From an uncultured Ruminococcus sp. (GTDB lineage Bacteria; Bacillota; Clostridia; Oscillospirales; Ruminococcaceae), in contig CAMWXM010000061.1 of assembly GCA_947178195.1 (NCBI GenBank), forward strand, positions 1 through 13,035: a stretch of 13,035 nucleotides of DNA, in the 5' to 3' direction. A program made the position numbers and the translations under genes. Below the pieces are notes generated by a model. The model was not told where the DNA came from. It saw only the letters and a list, made by a program, of their open reading frames with translations, and searched no databases. This document shows positions 7,977 to 13,035 of the stretch, in pieces. How positions within the stretch are numbered: the stretch's first letter is position 1; each line of letters opens with the position of its first letter.

Positions 7977-8046
7977 TGAACTGCCCTCAAAAATATAGGC
8001 AAAGCTTTAAAGGAGAAATTTTGTCTATCTTTTTGGGGGCAGTTCA
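7977..8046. repeat. 70-bp imperfect palindrome with TG...CA ends, possible miniature insertion element
   Basis: The outer arms 7977-7993 and 8030-8046 (TGAACTGCCC... / ...GGGCAGTTCA) pair over 17 positions with one wobble. After a single mismatch the pairing resumes between 7995-8004 and 8019-8028, so the whole segment folds into one long hairpin. TG and CA termini and long terminal inverted repeats with almost no interior are features of miniature inverted-repeat elements. No target-site duplication is clear. It could instead be a bidirectional terminator, but no U-run follows either end. Confidence 0.55.
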
Positions 8047-8094
8047 TTTGACATATTTACGTTGTTCCGGATAAAATTTGACCAGAAATTTGAC
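8046..8094. repeat. three short direct repeats beside the integrase 3' end
   Basis: ATTTGAC occurs at 8046, 8076 and 8088; the last two are part of AAATTTGAC copies spaced 12 bases apart. They lie within 60 bases of the integrase stop codon. Arm-type binding sites of tyrosine integrases have this sort of layout, but the repeats are short and AT-rich. Confidence 0.3.
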
Positions 8095-8103
8095 AGCTAA
8101 TAG

Positions 8104-9201
8104 CTAAAGCATACAAGCAAGCTTTTCCATATTTTTTCGTTTCAGCTCCATAGACGAATGAACATATCGATCAAGAGTTATCTTTACGCTTGAATGTCCC
8201 AATATTTCACTGAGTGTTTTGATTTCAAAACCTGATTCAACGCATCTTGTGGCAAAAGTATGGCGAAGGGCGTGGAAATTCACATCATCAAAACCACATA
8301 TTTTTAAATATTTTTTAAAAGTATATTGCATTGCTCTTGGTTCAATAAAATATTCTGAACTGCCCGAAAGCAAGAAATTATTTTCGCTCTTTTTAAATTT
8401 CTTCAATATATCACACAAAAATTTCGGCAGCGGTATAACTCTTTTCGAACACTTACTTTTTGGCGAAGTTATGACAACTTTTGTCTTGACTTCTTCATCA
8501 TAAACTTGGATCCTCTGCATAGTTTTCTCTATATTAAGCATCTTATTTCTAAGCTTGATATTTTTCCATTTTAACGCACAAAGCTCACCTATTCTGATAC
8601 CGGTAAATAAACTCAAATACACTCCAAGCTTATTTAAATCCATATCCTCTGTGAGAAATTCTGTTAGTTTCTTCTGTTCTTCAATTGAAAGTACTCTCAT
8701 TTGCTTTTGTTCTTGGTGAATACAAATATTATTGAAATTGCAATTTGTTTTTACATTCTGGTTTTCAATATAAGAAAAAATAAGCTTCAAAACACATAAA
8801 ATATCAGTTACGGTTTTAGTAGAAAGTTTTTCCTTATCAAGCTTGACAGACAGGAAAGTTTCTATCTGCTTACTGGAAATCAAAGAAGCGTCATAGCCTC
8901 CAAGCTCGGGTATAATGTGATTTTTGCATATATTCCTGTATTTGCCATATGTAGATTCCTTATGCTTGAATTTAACAGTTTCAAGCCAGTCAACGCAATA
9001 TCTTGCTAATTTCAAGCTCTTATAAATATTAGGTGAGAAATTTTGCTTCTTATGAAAACCAAGTTTTTCCTTAACTTCTGTGTAGCTTCTACCATATACA
9101 GAATGATATTTAGGCTTACCATATTGATCATATGAATCAATAAATCGACCCTCCCATCTTCCGTCTTTTCGTTTGTAAATATTTTCTCCTCTTCTTGACA
9201 T
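8104..9201 (-). CDS. tyrosine recombinase / phage-type integrase
   Basis: 365 residues, complete. On the - strand GGAGG at 9210-9214 lies 8 bases before the ATG. Residues about 5-50 (IYKRKDGRWEGRF and onward) match the AP2-like arm-binding region of Tn916- and phage-type integrases. About 60-150 is the helical core-binding domain, and about 165-360 the catalytic domain. The catalytic set is intact: Arg203 in GIRIGEL, a hairpin lysine (K248 or K250), His310 and Arg313 in HALRH, His336 in LGHSS, and the nucleophile Tyr346 in DRYVH. The enzyme should therefore be active in site-specific DNA integration and excision. No excisionase, relaxase, phage gene or tRNA is adjacent; the gene stands alone between an ABC-F gene and the pfl operon, with decayed mobile DNA upstream. 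A perfect TATAAT on the - strand at 9219-9224 is too close to the start to be an obvious promoter. Confidence 0.93.
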   Translation of the reverse strand: MSRRGENIYKRKDGRWEGRFIDSYDQYGKPKYHSVYGRSYTEVKEKLGFHKKQNFSPNIYKSLKLARYCVDWLETVKFKHKESTYGKYRNICKNHIIPELGGYDASLISSKQIETFLSVKLDKEKLSTKTVTDILCVLKLIFSYIENQNVKTNCNFNNICIHQEQKQMRVLSIEEQKKLTEFLTEDMDLNKLGVYLSLFTGIRIGELCALKWKNIKLRNKMLNIEKTMQRIQVYDEEVKTKVVITSPKSKCSKRVIPLPKFLCDILKKFKKSENNFLLSGSSEYFIEPRAMQYTFKKYLKICGFDDVNFHALRHTFATRCVESGFEIKTLSEILGHSSVKITLDRYVHSSMELKRKNMEKLACML

Positions 9202-9298
9202 TGAAAAATCCTCCTGAAATTATAAATTAGTTCTGCGTAAAAATTTTCCGGTCGAGCCTTTGTAAAAAATCTGCAGAAACTATCAGCAAATTTGTATT

Positions 9299-9352
9299 GC
9301 CGAGATCACTCGGCTAGCCATATTTTTGACGGCAGATCAAAAACTGATATGG
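9299..9352. repeat. two adjacent hairpins upstream of the integrase
   Basis: GCCGAG (9299-9304) and CTCGGC (9309-9314) form a perfect 6-bp stem with loop ATCA. Next to it, TTTTTGA (9323-9329) pairs with TCAAAAA (9337-9343), and outer CCATA (9318-9322) with TATGG (9348-9352) after a short bulge. They lie between the integrase start and the transposase remnant and may be the end of a decayed insertion sequence. The rest of 9202-9363 shows nothing I recognise. Confidence 0.45.
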
Positions 9353-9363
9353 TACAATAAAAC

Positions 9364-9392
9364 TTGACAAAATCCGAAGGAAAAAATATAAT
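9364..9392 (+). promoter_or_regulatory. perfect consensus sigma-70 type promoter in the remnant region
   Basis: TTGACA at 9364-9369, a 17-base spacer and TATAAT at 9387-9392. Transcription would begin near 9399 and could run to the terminator at 9819-9862. The only reading frames downstream are gene fragments. It may be the original transposase promoter of a decayed insertion sequence. Confidence 0.6.
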
Positions 9393-9455
9393 AGAAAAAC
9401 AGGAAGAGACTATGATGAAAAATTCAAGGTGGAGGCAATAAAGCTTGCCAAGGAG
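9390..9455 (+). pseudogene. 5' remnant of a transposase (IS3-type OrfA-like)
   Basis: This frame reads NRKTGRDYDEKFKVEAIKLA followed by KE, strongly resembling the N-terminal helix-turn-helix start of IS3-family OrfA transposases (Tyr-x-Glu-x-Phe-Lys...Glu-Ala-x-x-Leu-Ala). There is no ATG, GTG or TTG in frame upstream, and the similarity stops after about 22 residues, where the sequence becomes an epimerase fragment in another frame. It is a dead fragment. The family assignment rests on a short motif and is moderately sure. Confidence 0.55.
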
Positions 9456-9787
9456 CTTCTTCATGTTATGGAATACCTGATGAATTTACAACGAAAGAAA
9501 CCGTTGATATTCGTTCGCAGTATACATATGCGATGACTAAAATATTGGGTGAGGAAACGGTACTGCACTGGGGAAAAGTTTATGGATTTCTGCTAATTAC
9601 ACTAAGATTATTTAATGTTTATGGAACACGTTCAAGAACATCAGATACTTTGACCCAGAAGCTGGTAGAGAAGCCGTTTACTGTAGTAGGAACTGGTGAA
9701 CAAACAAGAGACTTTACATATGCAACAGATGTGGCAGACACTTTTTATACGGGGAAAGAATATCTATGTAAAAACCATATTGCTTGA
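9455..9787 (+). pseudogene. internal fragment of an NAD-dependent sugar-nucleotide epimerase/dehydratase
   Basis: The open frame from 9455 reads ASSSCYGIPDE, then YTYAMTKILGEE, LRLFNVYG, RSRTS and KPFTVVGTG followed by TRDFTYATDVAD. These are the central and later motifs of extended short-chain dehydrogenases acting on UDP- or GDP-sugars, including the active-site Tyr-x-x-x-Lys (YAMTK). The N-terminal Rossmann domain is absent. Between SRTS and the Gln-Lys-Leu segment about eight residues usual for the family seem to be missing, an in-frame deletion. Similarity ends after about 9742, followed by unrelated residues and a stop. An ATG at 9533 could start an 84-residue peptide, but that would lack cofactor binding. 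Intact relatives have about 310-350 residues, so this is a relic, perhaps of a capsule or glycan locus. Confidence 0.75.
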
Positions 9788-9818
9788 ATCAGGATAGAGC
9801 AGTCATTGATATGAGTAT

Positions 9819-9862
9819 AAAAAAGTCATCCGAATTTTTTTGAAATTTGGATGACTTTTTTT
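9819..9862. terminator. bidirectional terminator between remnants and pflA
   Basis: A 19-bp stem (9819-9837 with 9843-9861, one wobble) closes a TTTTG loop, with seven T's on the + side (9856-9862) and six A's on the other (9819-9824). On the - strand it lies 77 bases after the pflA stop and should end the pfl transcript; on the + strand it would stop any transcript from the remnant promoter. The bases from 9863 to 9938 show nothing else. Confidence 0.9.
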
Positions 9863-9938
9863 ACGTACAGCAAATAATCAGATTTCTGTTAAATAATGAT
9901 TTCTGCAGCTTTTTGACAATTCAGTACATCATAAAAAA

Positions 9939-10688
9939 TCAAAGTCGATCTTTATGCAGCGCCGAATTAAGAATTTTTTCAGCATTTTCTATTCTTTCCT
10001 GCAAGGGCGGACTTATATTTTGTAATTCATAAGGAATCTTCAATAATTCCCATTTATGAATCCCAAGAGTATGAAGAGGCAGTATTTCTACCTTTTCTAT
10101 ATTTTTAAGATTTTTTATAAATTCAGCCAGGTTTTTTAAATCCTCGTCAAAATCAGAATACTGCGGAACAAGAACATGCCTTATCCATACTGGTTTATTT
10201 ATTTCTGAAAGATATTCCGCCATTTCAAGTATATTTTTATTGTCATGACCTGTGATCATCCTGTGCCGTTCAGGGTCAATTTCCTTTATATCCAAAAGCA
10301 GCATATCTGTATATTTCATAAGCTTACTGAACTTTGAAAAGAACGGTTCGGAATGGGTAAACGGATTGCCAGACGTATCAATTGCCGTGTTGATTCCATG
10401 CTCCTTTGCAAGCATGAAAAATTTGATCAGGAAATCAATTTGAAGCAGCGGTTCGCCTCCGCTTACAGTGATACCGCCCTCCTCTTTCCAATAGGCTCTG
10501 TATCTTAGTGCTTTGTTAATAAGCTCTTCCGCTGTCATCTCAGTGCCGCCCTTTATATCCCATGAGTCGGGATTATGACAGTATTTACAGCGCATATTAC
10601 AACCCTGCAAAAAAATAACAAATCTTACTCCCGGACCGTCCGCTGCACCAAAGCTTTCCAGCGAATGGATTTTTACAATATCTTTCAT
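9939..10688 (-). CDS. pflA: pyruvate formate-lyase activating enzyme (radical SAM)
   Basis: 249 residues, the normal length. It uses S-adenosylmethionine and a [4Fe-4S] cluster to place the glycyl radical on pyruvate formate-lyase in the anaerobic cytoplasm. The radical SAM motif is GCNMRCKYCHNP with cluster ligands C30, C34 and C37. The SAM-binding SGGEP is at 76-80, and the family-typical DIK is at 133-135. The early ESFGAADGPGVRFVIFLQGC segment (11-30) is characteristic of PflA. Its ATG overlaps the TGA stop of pflB as ATGA, so translation is probably coupled, and no separate promoter is needed. The gene is followed by the terminator at 9819-9862. Confidence 0.97.
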   Translation of the reverse strand: MKDIVKIHSLESFGAADGPGVRFVIFLQGCNMRCKYCHNPDSWDIKGGTEMTAEELINKALRYRAYWKEEGGITVSGGEPLLQIDFLIKFFMLAKEHGINTAIDTSGNPFTHSEPFFSKFSKLMKYTDMLLLDIKEIDPERHRMITGHDNKNILEMAEYLSEINKPVWIRHVLVPQYSDFDEDLKNLAEFIKNLKNIEKVEILPLHTLGIHKWELLKIPYELQNISPPLQERIENAEKILNSALHKDRL

Positions 10689-12937
10689 ATCGTTGTATGA
10701 CAGGTTCTTGCGATTACGTCAAGCTGCTGCTCACGGGATAAGTCAATAAACTTAACCGCATATCCCGAAACACGTATGGTGAAGTTGGCATATTCTTCTT
10801 TTTCCGGGTGTTCCATAGCGTCAATAAGCTTTTCCTTGCCGAAAACATTGACGTTAAGATGATGCGCTCCCTGGACAAAATAACCGTCAAGAATATTTAC
10901 AAGATTTGTAACCTGTTCCGTTTCAGTGTGACCTAAAGCTTCAGGATTGATAGTCTGGGTATTTGAAATGCCGTCAAGTGCATACTCATAGGGCAGCTTG
11001 GCAACTGAATTGAGAGAGGCAAGCAGACCGTTCTGCTCTGCGCCGTAGGAAGGATTTGCTCCAGGGGCAAGGGGTTCGCCGTCCTTTCTGCCATCGGGAA
11101 GCGAGCCGGTGGCTTTTCCATATACAACGTTGGAGGTGATAGTAAGTATAGAGGTAGTAGGCTCAGAATCACGGTATGTGTGACACTGCTTTATCTTTCT
11201 TAAAAATGTTTTCAGAAGCCATACCGCTATCTCATCAGCACGGTCATCATCATTGCCGTATTTCGGAAAATCGCCGATAGTTTCAAAATCGGTTACAAGA
11301 CCCTCTTCGTTTCTGATAGTTCTTACTTTTGCGTATTTTATTGCGCTGAGCGAGTCTACTACATGAGAAAATCCGGCAATTCCCGTTGCAAAGGTACGGC
11401 GGACTTTTGTATCTATAAGTGCCATTTCCGCTGATTCGTAATAATATTTATCATGCATATAGTGAATAAGGTTGAGGGTATGAACATAAACACTTGCAAG
11501 CCAGCTCATCATATGGTCATATTTTTGCATTACATCATCATAATCAAGATATTCAGAAGTTACAGGTACAAATCTTGGTCCGACCTGTTGATTGGTTTTT
11601 ACGTCAATACCGCCGTTTATTGCATAAAGCAGGCATTTTGCAAGATTTGCTCTTGCGCCGAAAAACTGCATTTCTTTGCCAGTTTGGGTAGCTGAAACGC
11701 AGCAGCAGATAGCATAATCGTCGCCCCATTCTTCTCTCATTACATCATCGTTTTCGTACTGGATAGAGCTTGTCCTTATGGAGATAGCGGCTGAATATCT
11801 TTTGAAATTTTCCGGCAGATTTTGCGAGTACAAAACTGTAAGGTTAGGCTCAGGCGACGGTCCCATATTTTCCAGCGTATGCAGAAAACGGAAATCATTT
11901 TTTGTTACCATAGGACGGCCGTCGATTCCCTTGCCGGCAATGCTCAGGGTAGCCCATACCGGGTCTCCTGAAAACAGCTCATTATATGACGGAATGCGAG
12001 CAAACTTGACCATTCTGAATTTCATTACCATATGGTCGATAAGCTCCTGTGCTTCTGATTCGGTAAGCTTTCCTTCGTCAAGGTCACGCTGGATATAAAT
12101 ATCAAGAAAAGTAGAAATCCTGCCTACACTCATTGCAGCTCCGTTCTGTGTTTTTATAGCTGCAAGATAGCCGAAATAAAGCCATTGACAGGCTTCTTTT
12201 GCATTAGTGGCAGGCTGAGAAATATCAAAGCCATAGCTCTGAGCCATAGTTTTCATATCCTTTAAAGCCTTTATCTGCATACTTATTTCCTCACGCTGAC
12301 GGATTATATCGTCTCTCATTTTACCGTTGCCGCAGAATTTCAGATCCTCTTCTTTCTTTTCAATAAGAATATCAATGCCGTAAAGGGCAATCCTTCTGTA
12401 ATCACCAACAATACGTCCTCTGCCGTAGGTGTCAGGAAGTCCGGTTATGATCTTATTCTTTCTTGCAGCCCGCATTTCAGGAGTATAAGCGTCAAAAACG
12501 CCATCATTGTGGGTCTTGTGATATTCTGTGAATATTTTATGGATATCAGGATCAGGAGTATAGCCGTGCGTTTTGCATGCCTCTTCAGCCATTCTTATGC
12601 CGCCGAAGGGCATGAACGCTCTTTTTAGCGGCTTGTCCGTCTGAAGTCCTACGATTTTTTCCAGCTCTTTCATATCATTGTCAATATATCCTGGCTGGTG
12701 TGAGGTTATTGTGGATACGATTTTTGTATCCATATCAAGAACGCCGCCCTTTGCACGCTCCTCCTTCTGAAGTTCTTTCAGCTTGCTCCAGAGCTTGTTG
12801 GTGGCTTCTGTGGGAGCAGAGAGAAATGATTCGTCACCGTTATAGGGGGTGTAATTATTCTGAATAAAATCACGGGTGCTGATTTCCTCTTTCCATTTGC
12901 TTCCTTTGAAATTATGCCACTGCTCAAATTTTCTCAT
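10685..12937 (-). CDS. pflB: pyruvate formate-lyase (formate C-acetyltransferase)
   Basis: 750 residues, full length for PflB. The enzyme splits pyruvate with CoA to acetyl-CoA and formate without oxygen, using a glycyl radical. The active-site cysteine pair is C412-C413 within ICCCVSATQ; E. coli PflB has Ala-Cys-Cys-Val-Ser-Pro at this place, so an extra Cys411 and an Ala in place of Pro are local differences. The radical-bearing glycine is Gly725 in IRVSGYAVKF near the C-terminus. FFGARANL at 425-432 and the N-terminal RAFMPFGGIRM (106-116) also match the family. GGAGG (12945-12949 on the - strand) sits 7 bases from the ATG. It is the first gene of a two-gene operon with pflA. Its oxygen-sensitive chemistry implies an anaerobe. 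Confidence 0.98.
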   Translation of the reverse strand: MRKFEQWHNFKGSKWKEEISTRDFIQNNYTPYNGDESFLSAPTEATNKLWSKLKELQKEERAKGGVLDMDTKIVSTITSHQPGYIDNDMKELEKIVGLQTDKPLKRAFMPFGGIRMAEEACKTHGYTPDPDIHKIFTEYHKTHNDGVFDAYTPEMRAARKNKIITGLPDTYGRGRIVGDYRRIALYGIDILIEKKEEDLKFCGNGKMRDDIIRQREEISMQIKALKDMKTMAQSYGFDISQPATNAKEACQWLYFGYLAAIKTQNGAAMSVGRISTFLDIYIQRDLDEGKLTESEAQELIDHMVMKFRMVKFARIPSYNELFSGDPVWATLSIAGKGIDGRPMVTKNDFRFLHTLENMGPSPEPNLTVLYSQNLPENFKRYSAAISIRTSSIQYENDDVMREEWGDDYAICCCVSATQTGKEMQFFGARANLAKCLLYAINGGIDVKTNQQVGPRFVPVTSEYLDYDDVMQKYDHMMSWLASVYVHTLNLIHYMHDKYYYESAEMALIDTKVRRTFATGIAGFSHVVDSLSAIKYAKVRTIRNEEGLVTDFETIGDFPKYGNDDDRADEIAVWLLKTFLRKIKQCHTYRDSEPTTSILTITSNVVYGKATGSLPDGRKDGEPLAPGANPSYGAEQNGLLASLNSVAKLPYEYALDGISNTQTINPEALGHTETEQVTNLVNILDGYFVQGAHHLNVNVFGKEKLIDAMEHPEKEEYANFTIRVSGYAVKFIDLSREQQLDVIARTCHTTI

Positions 12938-12954
12938 TATGTTACCTCCGTCTT

Positions 12955-12988
12955 AGAGCCTGTATAATAAAGATTTTAAACAGGCTCT
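12955..12988 (-). promoter_or_regulatory. 9-bp stem hairpin in the pflB leader
   Basis: AGAGCCTGT and ACAGGCTCT are perfect inverted arms around a 16-base AT-rich loop. On the - strand the stem ends 5 bases before the GGAGG ribosome binding site. No U-run follows, so it is not a classical terminator; mRNA stabilisation, translational control or a DNA operator are possible. Confidence 0.55.
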
Positions 12989-13013
12989 TATTATTGCCTT
13001 ATCTTCATTTATT

Positions 13014-13022
13014 ATTGTATCA
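13014..13022 (-). promoter_or_regulatory. possible extended -10 of the pfl promoter
   Basis: On the - strand TGATACAAT forms an extended -10 (TG, one base, TACAAT), giving a start near 13007 and a leader of about 70 bases that contains the hairpin. The matching -35 would lie just outside the window, so this cannot be verified here. Confidence 0.3.
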
Positions 13023-13035
13023 TTTACATAAATAC

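Noticed and set aside
7860..8103. tRNA gene or tRNA fragment as the integrase target
   Set aside because: No cloverleaf, T-arm consensus or CCA end could be found here or upstream of the integrase.
9412..9441. Short frame starting ATGATG after an AGGAAG site in the remnant region
   Set aside because: It stops after nine codons and lies out of frame with the transposase similarity; not a credible gene.
9847..10032. 61-residue + strand reading frame running into pflA
   Set aside because: It starts inside the terminator, is antisense to the pflA 3' end, and lacks a ribosome binding site.
12955..13035. Rex or other redox operator in the pflB upstream region
   Set aside because: No match to TTGTGAA-N4-TTCACAA was seen; only the GC-richer palindrome and an AT-rich ATTTA/TAAAT match are present.

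Overview
The window looks like chromosome from a low-GC, anaerobic, plant-fibre-associated Firmicute close to Ruminococcus (Oscillospiraceae). The reasons are a secreted protein with a cellulosomal dockerin, strong AGGAGG-type ribosome binding sites, AT-rich intergenic DNA and an anaerobic fermentation gene set (malic enzyme, pyruvate formate-lyase). This placement is inferred from gene content; no rRNA or marker gene is present to prove it.

Left part (1-7859, all + strand). A large secreted protein carries a dockerin straight after its signal peptide, followed by two copies of a right-handed beta-helix carbohydrate-binding domain (Cthe_2159/DUF4353 type). A strong terminator follows. A three-gene operon is then driven by a near-consensus extended -10 promoter: a PHP-family phosphoesterase, a short bacterial malic enzyme, and an 81-residue four-cysteine TSCPD protein whose start codon overlaps the malic enzyme stop. 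A long hairpin separates this operon from a duplicated-ATPase ABC-F protein with a C-terminal coiled coil.

Middle part (7860-9800). This is a small accessory scar between housekeeping genes. It holds a 70-bp TG...CA hairpin resembling a minimal non-autonomous insertion element, short direct repeats, and an intact tyrosine recombinase on the - strand. It also holds decayed debris: two hairpins, a perfect consensus promoter, a 5' fragment of a transposase, and an internal fragment of a sugar-nucleotide epimerase fused directly to it. No cargo genes, tRNA or CRISPR array were seen.

Right part (9819-13035). A bidirectional terminator is followed by pflA and pflB, read on the - strand in the order pflB-pflA with an ATGA stop/start overlap. 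These encode pyruvate formate-lyase and its radical-SAM activating enzyme. The pflB leader contains a 9-bp stem hairpin next to the ribosome binding site.

Together the recognisable metabolism is polysaccharide attachment outside the cell and pyruvate handling inside it: malate to pyruvate by malic enzyme, and pyruvate to formate plus acetyl-CoA by PFL. No complete new defence or mobile system is evident. The best leads are the duplicated dockerin beta-helix protein, the malic enzyme/four-Cys protein coupling, and the structured remnants around the orphan integrase.
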